Part shown: positions 10,761-21,400 of the stretch, piece by piece | Layout of the letters: every line of letters starts with the position of its first letter | Position numbering within the stretch: position 1 is the first letter of the stretch | DNA from: Oreohelix idahoensis | Taxonomy: Eukaryota > Mollusca > Gastropoda > Stylommatophora > Oreohelicidae | Reading direction: 5' to 3' | NCBI GenBank assembly: GCA_024509875.1 | Contig: JAMPIV010019072.1 | Coordinates: 310,001 to 374,000 of the forward strand | Length of the DNA: 64,000 nt | Program-made: the position numbers and the translations under genes | Notes under the pieces: generated by a model | Seen by the model: only the letters and a program-made list of their open reading frames with translations | Told to the model about the DNA's origin: nothing | Database searches by the model: none

Positions 10761-12601
10761 TTGGGAAGAACTAACTGTCCGTGACCAGGGGATCTAGTTC
10801 CTGTCTTCCTATATAAGAGTTTGTTCTTCATGAAATATTCCCCCTTGCTCGGAGGTGTGTGGCATTTGGGCAATTTTTTAAAACAGGGCTTGAGTGTCCT
10901 ATCCTCAGCCTGCGCCTTCCTCATCTCCTCTGGATGAGCATTTATAGGTTCACCTTCTTCCTCCTTCTTCTGTGACCTGGTCTGCACTGTCGCCATGATC
11001 ACAGGTTTCTCGGGATTCCCCAAGAAGACGTATCTACACCCCAATATCAGAGGGTAGATTGGTTCATCTATCACTGCTGCTCTGATTTCTCCCTCCACAT
11101 AGCGAGTTTTCACCGTTATCCTTGCGATGGGAAGTGTCATGAGTGGTATGTCCTTAGTCGCCCCTTGTATTTCCACTGTTTCTGTGGTATACTGACTTGG
11201 GTCCACTAGGCTAGACTTCACAACTGAATCATAATCCAAACCTGTATCATAAAGGCACCTTATGGTGACCCCATTACAAATAACATCCTCACAAACTGGG
11301 GGGTGATAAGGTTCCTGTTGTCCATTAGGATTAACCTTTAATCTTCGCGTCCCCGACTTCATTGCAGCAATGTTTGAAGGTTTCCTTCTACAAAATTCGG
11401 TGTTATGGTTATCCTTCTTGCACCATTTACACCATCTTTTTCCTTGGTTCAACGGTTTTCTTTCATTGAACTTTTGGTCATTGAACTGTGAGTTTCTGTC
11501 GCGATAGTCATTTCTTGGCCGCTCAAAGTTTGTCCTACCTTTATTTCCCTGCTCTCTATTATCAAATTTATTAAATTGCTGTGGAGCTTTAAAATTGTCT
11601 ATGTGCTTCTTTTTAGCACCACTTACCTCTGCCTGAGCTGCCTGATACCTCTCAGCAACATTTAAAATTTCCCCCAACTTCTCTGCACCTTGTTCCATGA
11701 GAAATTTTCTCATGTCTGGAGCCATGGACTCTCTCAATTGCTCAATCATGATCATTTCTTTAAGATCTTGGGTCTTCCCCAGAGCCGTCCATTTCTCCAA
11801 ATAGGTTTCTAGTCTAGCAGAGAATTGGTGGTATGTCTCCCCAGACAACAGTTTGGCATTTCTAAATTTCTTACGATAAAATTCACCATTCTTCTCGTAC
11901 CTTAATAACAAAGCCTGCTTTAACATGTCATAATTGTCTTGGTCTTCCCTGTTCATTTTGGCAAATACTTCATAAGAAGTACCTCTCAATCCCTGTGATA
12001 GCTTTAAACTCCACCTCTCTCTCTCTAACCCATATGTAGTAGCTAATAACTCAAAACGTCCTAGGTACCCCTCTATGTCATCGTCTTTTTCAACAAAATG
12101 GTCTAAATGAAACCCCATAGCTGAGTTTGAGGCTCCCAGACTGGGCGTAGCATCTGAGGCAAAAGGGCTGGCACCATTTTCAGGAGCCGGGCCTTGTAAT
12201 TCCAGCTCCCTTAGTCGTAATTCGTGCTCCCTTTGCAACCTTCTATCTTCTGCCTCCCTTTCGGCAGTCAACCTTTTTTTTCTTCTGCCTCCCTTTCGGC
12301 AGTCAACCTTTTTTCTTCTGCCTCCCTTTGCTGTCGTTTTTTCTTCTGCCTCCCTTTCGGCAGTCAACCTTTTTTCTTCTGCCTCCCTTTGCTGTCGTTT
12401 TTCTTCTGCCTCAATCTGCAGCCTCTTAATTTCTCTATCAGCCTCAATTTGTAACCTCTTCTCTTCAGCTACCTTTCTATCTTCCCTTTCAATATATTTA
12501 TCACATTCAGCCGTTACATATTGAATTAAAATTTGACCATCCATTCCCATCTCCTTTGCGGTCAGCACAGCAGCTGATCGGAATTTTGCTAGCTCCGCCA
12601 T
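10634..12601 (-). CDS. gag: Gmr-A gag and protease ORF
   Basis: The likely start is the ATG at 12601 (MAELAKFRSAA), because Gmr-B and Gmr-C start with the near-identical MADLAKFRSAA; the frame itself opens 18 codons earlier. Layout of about 655 residues: an E/K/R/A-rich coiled coil (about 35-135), capsid-like N domain (about 165-240), a SCAN-like C domain (about 245-325; RKKFRNAKLLSGETYHQF), a CCHC zinc knuckle (CKWCKKDNHNTEFC, about 405) and a retroviral-type protease with DTG (CLYDTGLDYDSVV, about 460). The frame runs out by frameshift inside the integrase zinc-binding region. Gag would form particles and bind RNA; protease would cut the polyprotein. Confidence 0.88.
   Translation of the reverse strand: MAELAKFRSAAVLTAKEMGMDGQILIQYVTAECDKYIEREDRKVAEEKRLQIEADREIKRLQIEAEEKRQQREAEEKRLTAEREAEEKTTAKGGRRKKVDCRKGGRRKKRLTAEREAEDRRLQREHELRLRELELQGPAPENGASPFASDATPSLGASNSAMGFHLDHFVEKDDDIEGYLGRFELLATTYGLERERWSLKLSQGLRGTSYEVFAKMNREDQDNYDMLKQALLLRYEKNGEFYRKKFRNAKLLSGETYHQFSARLETYLEKWTALGKTQDLKEMIMIEQLRESMAPDMRKFLMEQGAEKLGEILNVAERYQAAQAEVSGAKKKHIDNFKAPQQFNKFDNREQGNKGRTNFERPRNDYRDRNSQFNDQKFNERKPLNQGKRWCKWCKKDNHNTEFCRRKPSNIAAMKSGTRRLKVNPNGQQEPYHPPVCEDVICNGVTIRCLYDTGLDYDSVVKSSLVDPSQYTTETVEIQGATKDIPLMTLPIARITVKTRYVEGEIRAAVIDEPIYPLILGCRYVFLGNPEKPVIMATVQTRSQKKEEEGEPINAHPEEMRKAQAEDRTLKPCFKKLPKCHTPPSKGEYFMKNKLLYRKTGTRSPGHGQLVLPKIYRANLIRSLHVGKDGDHEKVGTICQKDCSKILLARRKCRC
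12275..12345 (-). other. Frame-shifted segment inside the gag coiled coil
   Basis: Repeats coding AEEKRLTAEREAEEK are read in another frame for about 20 residues, giving a K/R/G-rich run (TTAKGGRRKKVDCRKGGRRK) before the original frame returns. Indels inside the repeat tract therefore cancel out and leave the ORF open. Confidence 0.7.
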
Positions 12602-12846
12602 ACTTTTCAGACAATATAATAATATACAAGCTAAATCTCTAACCAGTAAATACACTAAGTACTTCTTATGACTATAGTCTAACTAATTCTAACTAACCAG
12701 TTAACTAATTAATTATCACTGGCTGTGAAGATTCACCAACTTTTATCTGCAGGGACACTTTTAATTTTAAAGGGAATTTCACAATTTTTTTCCCCTAATT
12801 TTATTTCTCCAACCAGGAGATCCTAATATTACTGTTGGGCTAATTA

Positions 12847-12864
12847 TCCCTGGACAAGACCCCA
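12847..12864 (-). promoter_or_regulatory. Gmr-A candidate primer-binding site
   Basis: The minus strand reads TGGGGTCTTGTCCAGGGA, starting six bases after the 5' LTR. It begins with the TGG that pairs with a tRNA CCA end. I could not assign the primer tRNA. Confidence 0.55.
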
Positions 12865-12869
12865 ATGTA

Positions 12870-15232
12870 TGTAGTGGGTTTGATGGTATTGTATGATGGT
12901 GATATTACTAAATGTAATGTATGAGGCCAGCTGTGAAGGCTCCTGAGATAAAATGTAGTTGTGAATTGACAGAAGGCCTTTCTTGCTACCACTACGACCT
13001 CACACTTATTTTTTTTTTCTTTCTAATGAATGTATCTATGTAAAATGTCTAGGGTAATGATATGTAATGTGGTGTGATAATTATAGATACACCCACAGAT
13101 ATTTAAGCAGACTAATAATATTAACAAATGTTAAAATACACTGAACTAACTCACGTGTGTAAAATTTTTGATAGAATTATATTACATTTATTTGTTCTGG
13201 ATCAAGTTTTATGTTGACCAGAACTTTTTTTTTAAAAAAAAAGGATTTAAAAATTATGAAAGAAATGCATGTAATGTTACATAATAAATGCAAGAGTGTA
13301 CATATATAAGTACTAGACTAGTTAGTTTTATTAAAATGTTCTAGTAGTCATCTACTTGGGAGGATAGTTAATGCTTGTGCTGTTGGGGTGGCCTCATCAC
13401 ACCTGTCTATATTGACTACACAGTGTCCAGTAAATTGCAGGAATTTTATGGGGTATTAGCAACTAAAAGGCGTTGGTGAACTTCCAGCAGACCAGAGGCT
13501 CACTCATCTTGCATATGTAGCTCTGGTGCTGAAATCTGGTGGTCCCACCTCTCCGTGCTGGCGGGCAATAATAGTGGTCTCTGTCACAACGTACTGCACA
13601 GATACACTCGAGTAAGATCACCAACTGAATGGACACCGCCTTGTTGACAGCTGAAACTCACAGCTCTGCAATCAAAGTATTGGCTATGTGTCAAAATTCT
13701 ATTCTCTACCCACGTCTGGACACAACACGGACACAACAACCACATCATACAGACAGGTCAGATCTCTCTGACCAAACAGCACATTTACCATGGTGGTTTT
13801 ACATCAGATAGGTCCTCCCAGACTATAGATTCTGAAAAATATTTATTAGTTTCCTTCCCTAAAAGTGGATAGGTAATATGTTTCATTATTCTCAACACTT
13901 GATCTGTCTTTCCTAATCCTTGCTGGAGTTTATGTATATTGTTGGTCCCTAGACCCTGACTTGGGCGGGGGGTCTAGAGCAAATCCCTACTTGTTTCACA
14001 GTTTGTAAGGCTAGATTTCGATATGGCAGTATCAAATCACTCGAACATTAAACAATATTCAAAATATACAAAGAAATAATTTCAATCTTACCAGATTATG
14101 AATAAAGAACACAGAAATGCTAGCAAAACTCAGCTGAGCTGCTGGCTATAGTATGGCGTCCCTGAACTTATTTCACTTTCTTTCATTTGGAAATCACCAC
14201 ACTTTAAAATACTGTGTCTATCATCGAACAACTATTGAGGAATGGCCCCACTTGCGCGTCTGAGCGCCGATAAAATGATTGTCTGTGGCCAATCACTGCC
14301 TAGGTTTATTTGAAATTCAAATTTCCTACCCTAAAGTCATTTCAGTCATGCTTCAGTCAAGTATGGATGTTTATCTGTTAGTCTGTCCGTCTCTACTTGT
14401 TTTTTTCAAAACGTACTTGATTTTTGAACCAACCTTTCTCTCCCCTCCAAAATTTTGTCGTTAAAAGTTATATTTAGACACAGCTCCCACCAATGTCCCT
14501 TCGCTTCCCTACTAAGTAGATTTGAACACCTGCGTCTCGAGGTCGTGTTTTTTTGTGCAATTAGCGACACTTTTTATTCCATACAGTCTGTCGTTGATGT
14601 GAACAACACTGTCTTTTGTCATTATCTTCAATATTATCTATCCGTCTGTAAAATTAAGAACATATTAGTTCACTGCTCAGAATGGGCCATCCGGCCAGCT
14701 AATTTTTATATTCCTAACATTAATATTACGAAAAAGTTACTTTTTAATTTTTGTAATATTCCAAACATCCGCGTTCTGCCGCTGAATTCAAACCAAAGGC
14801 TTGGTATCGCAAAAGCGACCAATAAATGACTGTGGCGTAACATATCCAAGGTCCCTTCTGTCGAGTTCCGTACTTTATGTCAACTTGGGAAACGTGACTT
14901 TTCTCCGTTCCCCCCCCAATTGCGTCTCCTTAGCCTTTCTAGTCTCACGCAATCTTTCCAGTCATATTTTTTCCTTTTTATCCGCCGTTCCCCTCCTGTC
15001 TAGCAAGTCAATTTTTATGGAGGGTGATGACTATTATTAATGTGTTTGCTACTTTCCTTTGTAGCACGCCCCATTCAACCATCTACCATGTACATGGAGT
15101 TGTTGGTTATATCGGGTGATGACCCGCGGTCTGGGCGATCATGTACTATCAGCAGCCTACGCATTATGTTTTTATCCTTACATGTTATCTTTGGAGGTAT
15201 TTTACCGTTGTATCTCTGTCAATTTCACTACA
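12870..15232 (-). repeat. Gmr-A 5' LTR
   Basis: 2,363 bp, near-identical to 5908-8169 except for scattered substitutions, an 8-bp difference near 13996 and an 82-bp insertion (15032-15113). It should carry the promoter for the minus-strand genomic RNA. Confidence 0.92.
15032..15113. other. 82-bp insertion in the Gmr-A 5' LTR
   Basis: The other LTR reads straight through GGGTGATGACCCGCGG. Here the 10-mer GGGTGATGAC is present on both sides (15022-15031 and 15114-15123) of 82 extra bases. This looks like a small insertion with a 10-bp target duplication. Its source is not recognised. Confidence 0.75.
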
Positions 15233-15880
15233 GCGACAAAGACACGGATACACGGACAGCGACAAATAAACAGGTACACAAAGAGCGAGAACGAGATAGG
15301 CACAACAGAGTAACACAGACATATACACAGAAAGCGACAAAGAAACAGATGCACGGAGTGTAACAAAGACAGATACATAGAGCGACAAAGAGACAGATGA
15401 ACATACAGCGACAAAGAGACATATACATAGAGCGCAACAAAAAGACGGATACACATAGAACAATAAAGAGACAGATACACAAATTGCGATTAAGGGACAG
15501 ATAGAGATAGAGAGCGACAGAGACAGATACACATAGCAACAAAGAGACTTATACACAGAGAGTAACAGGAACAGATGCACAAACCGCGATAAAGGGACAG
15601 AGATAGAGAGAGCGACAAAGACAGATACACAGAGCAACAAAGAGACGTATACACAGAGAGCGACCAAGAGTCAGATACACAGAGAGTAACAGGAACAGAT
15701 CAACAAACAGACAGATACACAAATCGCGATAAAGGGACAGAAATAGAGAAAGAGCGACAAAGACGGATACACAGAGCAACAAAGAGACATATACACAGAG
15801 AGTAACAGGAACAGATAAACAAACAGAGACAGATACACAGAGAGCGACAAAGAGACGGATACACCTATCTGTTGCTCACA
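15233..15880. repeat. ~26-bp minisatellite, right part
   Basis: Continuation of the 5640-5907 array (GCGACAAAGAGACAGATACA-type units of about 26-27 bp), with more drift and ACAAATCGCGATAAAGGGAC variants. Long minus-strand frames rich in S, V, C and L come from the array and are not genes. Confidence 0.9.
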
Positions 15881-15949
15881 CACGACCTAATTAACCGTAC
15901 ACATTATATCGGCACTGCCATAATGGTTATTGTCTGCTGTTATCACTGA

Positions 15950-18365
15950 TGTGGTGAAGTGGGATGTTATAAATATTTATAGGGGACTTAGTGTACTGAC
16001 TGAGATCAGCTGTGAAGGTATATATATATATCTAATAAGAGTAGTGTATTATATATCACCTTACTTGCTACCACATATCTATATATCTCAGTCAGAATTA
16101 TTCTGGAATAGTGTGATGACTACGTTATGTGTCTAGGGTATGTGTATGATGAAGTGTAAGTCACAACAACAGACAGATAAACAATTTAATTTAATCCACT
16201 ACTCTTAACAACACTGTGACACTCACATACATATAACACTCTATGAGAATATCTTAAAGAAGTCACTCGTAACTTTTCAAATAACAATATGTATTCATTA
16301 CTGGCATGAATGAATATGTGTCCTGATTCAACTACAAGGGAACCAGGAATCACAATCAATTTAAATTACAAGTTATGTACAGAATGTATTTAATATGAAT
16401 ATTGTAGTGACATATATTATTACAAATGTTCTATGTGTGTCAGTTGTGTAGTAGTAAAATGAGGTAATACTGGTTTTGTTTTGTTCAAGCTCTGTTGGTA
16501 TTTGTCATCATGACTTCAATAGTTTGTCTTTAGGGACTAGTATTGGAGATGTTCACAGTTCCTGATTTTAAGACAAGTAAATTCCCCTCTTAATGTTAAT
16601 TTTACAAAGTCAGTTCAAGATGAGGGGACATAATGTTGAGCTCAGCTGGCCAAGTTAGCTTATCTGGCGTGATGGCGGCAGGAAAGGACTCCTCTGCTCG
16701 AATTCTCCTCTGGGCTCTGGAGACACCTCACTGATAGCTAAAAGGACCAAGGAGTATGCTGTCCGACACTGGATTCAGCAAAGCTCTGACCAGGTGCTGC
16801 TCACTACCATCAAGACCACTGTCCCTGAAATCAAGAAGGATGTACCTTCTACTTCATAACTAACTTAAACTCTCTTGTTACACTGATCACAACACAGCAC
16901 AAACATTGAGTTCAGAGCATTAGGCCAACTGTCAGCTTCATTTGAAATACTTTATTCCAGTATTACCCTTCTTAATGGTTACTACGCCTCTGCAATTCCA
17001 GCATTATTTCTTTCTATTCAATCATCCAGGTGTCAGTGTACTGTTTGGCCATTCCATGCCGTTTTACTTCTCTCCGACACCCTCTGTTCAGGCTGGAGCA
17101 TTACAGGCTTTACCTCACGTTGGCCACTGAACTACACATATATATACAGGCATAAATCAACAATTCACATTCAATTTTCATTAAAAGATATTGAATGGTT
17201 CAAGCTTACCACAATTCATACGAATAAACACAGATACGTTGATTAGCAATGAATTCTGGCACAAACTGGCACAAATTCCCATCTGCTTATCTTCCAGGCT
17301 TTTATTTAGCCAAATATAAGCTGGCTTCAACGCACTGATGCTTTATCAATCTTATTTAAACAAGTGGTTTCGAACTAACGCTCCCAAGTGTGTATATCAG
17401 CGAGTCTGACCAATGAGCCCCGTTTCGACAAGTGTTTGAAAAAATGTTACCTTTCCCCGTTTCCCCTAACAACCAAGATAGTATTTATAGCCCGACCAAT
17501 CGTGGTTAGGCTTTCATTTGTTGCGCTCCAATCAATTTGGAGTTTACATGGTAGGCTATTTCTGTAACGTAAATTTTTTTCAAACACGTTATAAAAAAAA
17601 ATCTTATGAGCAGAAATGATTTTAGGCTGTCAGGCACCCCCAATATTTTATTTTGGGTATAATTTATTAATTCCTGGACTATTTGCGTAACGTTTTACAT
17701 ATTATTTGTCAGCAAGCCCTAAGGAACCCAAAAATACAAATTTAAAGGAGCTACGTGGCTGCATTCAAAATATGCAATTTCTTCTACCTCCTGTTTCGAA
17801 GATGTGCTGTCTGGGTACTGTTATGTTTTCAACCGTAAACCCATCTAATGTTATCTTTTCTAATAAGAGTTTTTTTATGATTTATAAACCTAACTCTGGG
17901 AAAGGGTAGTGTATTTTATCACTGTCCGTCTGAAAAAAAATTAGTGCATGTAGACTTACACGCGTGATGGCAGCATTTGTGTATCGCGCGACGCGTGTTG
18001 CATGCGTTCCTGATTTTCAGCCCTCCCCTCTCTCTCTATCCTTTTGTCCATCTGTTCGTTCGTTTTGGTAACGCAGTATAATTAATGTTAGGATTAATTT
18101 AGGTCATTACGCAGGGCCTCTCAATGCTTTTCCAAGAAATACAGCACACGTTTCATTGAAGAAAGCGGGTAATAATACAGTAAGCTTTTATATCAACGTG
18201 AAAGCATTACAATTTGCAGACGTAGCAGAAAACAAGGGGGATTTCGAGTACATTCTTTGTGACAGCACTGTTATTTTTCCATTGCTCTTTTCTTTATTAA
18301 TTTTATTTGTTAGGCTTCATATTTACCTAATAATTTATATATGTGGATTAGAATATTTCATGACA
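15950..18365 (-). repeat. Gmr-B 3' LTR
   Basis: 2,416 bp. On the minus strand it starts TGTCATGAAATATTC and ends ...CACTTCACCACA. The same LTR family flanks Gmr-C. Confidence 0.93.
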
Positions 18366-18381
18366 CCTCCCCTCTTAAAAC
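18366..18381 (-). promoter_or_regulatory. Gmr-B polypurine tract
   Basis: The minus strand reads GTTTTAAGAGGGGAGG immediately before the LTR start TGTCATG. Confidence 0.85.
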
Positions 18382-18432
18382 AGACATTATATGTCAGTCC
18401 TTTATTCTATATACACATAGAGAAATTTATTA

Positions 18433-21400
18433 TTATTGCTGGTGTTTACGGTGATTCTCATCACACGGATGGCGGCTTAAAAAATCCGCTCCCAAATTGG
18501 TTTTTCCAGATATATACTCAATGCTAAAATTATATGGAGCCAGAAGCAAAGACCATCGGAGTAACCTAGAGTTCTCATGCTTAGCCTGTGCTAAAAACGA
18601 TAAAGGTTTGTGATCTGTTTGCAACTTAAATGCCTTCCCATATAGATAAATATTGAATTTCTTTATCGCCCATATTACTGCAAGACATTCTTTTTCGCTA
18701 GTTGAGTAGTTGATTTCAGCTTTATTCAACTTTCTGCTAGCATATGCCACTGGGCTTAATTCCCCATCCAAGGCATCTGATTTCTGTAGTAGAGTTGCAC
18801 CTAATCCAATATTACTTGCATCCGTCCTTACTATAAATTCTTGACTTAAGTCAGGTAATTTCAAAATGGGTTTACTTGTGAGCTTTTCCTTCAATTCTTG
18901 GTAAGTCATTTCACATTGTGGTGTCCATGTAATGCGATCTGGATGTCCTTTACGTGTCAATTCCGTTAAAGGTGCACATATGGAATTAAAGTTTTTGATA
19001 TACTTCTGGTAGAAACCACATAATGAGACAAAGGATCTCACGTCCTTCTTGGTTTGTGGTCTCGGGGCTTTCTGTAGTTTCTCTAAATTCTTTGGGTCAG
19101 GGGTCATGTTTCCCTGATAAACTGTGTGTCCCAAAAATTCCAATTCTTTACATCCAACGCAACATTTGGTTGGTCGGGCTGTTAAATTTGCCTCCCTAAG
19201 TCGATTAAACAGCATGTTCAGAGAGTCAATGTGTTCCTCAAATGTTTCGGTTGCTATAAGGATATCATCCTTAAAATTTGTTATACAGGGATTATTCAGA
19301 GGATCCAATAATTTTCTCATCATTCTAGAGAAGACACTAGGCGCATTCTTCAATCCAAATGGCAATCTATTAAACTCATAGGGTCCTTCTGAGGTACTAA
19401 AAGCTAGGTATGGTCTAACCTCAGGCTTTACTGGAATCTGATAGTATCCTTTACTCAGATCCACTTTTGAGAAATATTTAGCTTTATTTAGTCTGGCAAA
19501 CAGCTGATTTGTATCCGGCAATGGATCCACCTGTCCTTCTGTAATAGCATTCAGTCTCCTGTAATCTATACAGAGTCTATGTTCTCCAGAGGGCTTCCTT
19601 AAGAGTACAACACCGGAACTATACGAAGACTCACTGTGCGAAATAATTCCTTCCTTCAACAGATAGTCTATCTCTTCCTTCAAAGCTTTCTCCTTAGCAA
19701 ACGGAATCGAATATGGTTTCATACAGACAGGTGTGGGGTCTATCAGTTTCATATCATATTCCAATAGGTTTGTATGCCCTGGTCGGTCTGTTAACACCTC
19801 TGCATGATTATTTAGAACCTGTTGCACTCTCTCTTTCTGAGTTTTCGTTAAATGTGTACTGATTTTCACCTGTGCTGCTGTCTCACAGGGGTGTAATGGA
19901 TATTCAAATGATGAAAGTGGTTCCTTTTTCATCTCCATGGCGATGGACAAGGTCAACAAGTGTGTCTCTTCCTGATGTTCTCTTTCCAAATATTTCTTCA
20001 GGAGATTCACATGATAGATTTTTTCTTTCCCCTTCTTATCTATCTTATAATTTGTTCTAGACACCTTCTCTAAAACTGTATATGGACCCTGCCATCCAAT
20101 TTGTAACTTATTCTGACTCCCAGGCAAAAGAAGCAGTACTTTCTCTCCCACAGCCAAATTTCTGTCTTTCGCCTTCCTGTTATAATAGGCAGCATGTTTC
20201 TTCCTGGCTTGTTTCAAATTTTCATTGGCAAGTTTCCAGCCAGTTTTCAACCGAGTGGTCAGCTCATTCACATATTGGTATGAAGATGTAATGTTTTCCT
20301 CTGCCTTTTCATCAGTCCACGTTCTTAACAAAGCTTCAAGTGGACCTTTTATTGGCCTTCCAAACAATAATGTTGCCGGGGCCATACCGGTTGAACTATG
20401 GGGTACCTCCCGATAAGCAAAGAGGGCGGCGTGCAGGTACTGGTCCCATGTATCTGGTTTTTCGTGTGCCAACTTTCTCAGGATCGACATCAGTGTGCCG
20501 TTAAATCTTTCCACTTGGCCGTTCCCTTGGGGATGATACACACTACAATGGAAGTGTTTGGCCTGGAAGATCCTGAAAACTTCTTCAGTTAGTTTCCCCT
20601 TGAACTGAGAGCCATTATCAGTCAAGATTTGATTGGGAAAGCCTAACCTTGTGAAAATTGTGAGCAATGCCTCTGCCACATGTTTTGAATCAATCGATGA
20701 CAGGGCTACTGCCTCTCCCCACATAGAACAAGTGTCCACCAGAGTCAGAATGTAGCTGTTCCTTCTCTTGGTTCGGGTGAGAGGTCCCACAAGATCCACG
20801 GCAACTCTCTCAAAGGGTGTTCCCACTATGGGCATTTCCCCCAGAGTTGCTGGTGCAGTCCAATGTTTAGGTGCTACTCGTTGGCACTCTGGACAGGATT
20901 TTACATATCGTTTGATATCTTCAGTTATTCCTGGCCAGAAATAGTGACAAGCTATTCGCTGTCCTGTTGCGCTGATTCCCATATGACCACTGAAGGGAAT
21001 CGCATGCCCTAGTTCCAACACTTTAGTCCTATATGAAGTGGGAAGGACCAGCTGTCCGTGACCATTGGATTCAGATCCAGCCTTCCTATATATCAATTTG
21101 TTCTTCATATAAAACTCTCCCTTGCCTGGAGGTGTATGAGATTTGGGCAACTTCTTGAAACATGGCTTGAGTGTTTTGTCCTCAGCCTGTGCCTTCCTCA
21201 TCTCATCTGGGTGAGTATTTATGGGATTATCCTCCTCCTTCTTTGACTGTGATCTGGTCTGCACTGTTGCCAATATCACAGGTCTCTTGGGATTCCCCAA
21301 GAAGACATATCTACACCCCAATATTAGAGGGTAGATTGGCTCATTTATCACTGCTGCTTTTATGATTCCTTCCACATATCGCGTTTTCACTTTTATTCGG

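Larger units (their letters stand above)
5908..15232 (-). mobile_element. Gmr-A: Ty3/Gypsy LTR retrotransposon (Gmr1-like)
   Basis: A 9.3-kb element on the minus strand with LTRs at 5908-8169 and 12870-15232, TG...CA ends, a polypurine tract, a candidate primer-binding site, gag, protease, a degraded integrase region, RT and RNase H. Flanks carry GCGAC on both sides (5903-5907, 15233-15237). Since GCGAC occurs in every unit of the surrounding array, this duplication is weaker evidence than usual, but the LTR ends are clear. The LTRs look very similar to each other on reading, so insertion is fairly recent. It cannot be autonomous: the integrase core is unrecognisable and the frame is broken around 10.4-10.75 kb. 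Confidence 0.93.

Noticed and set aside
16942..17130. A 62-codon plus-strand frame repeated at 24017, 27223 and 33831
   Set aside because: It is antisense within the LTR and recurs only because the four LTRs are copies; no domain or start context. The same applies to 17706-17909, 18156-18527 and their copies, and to 7483-7857/14455-14829 in the Gmr-A LTRs.
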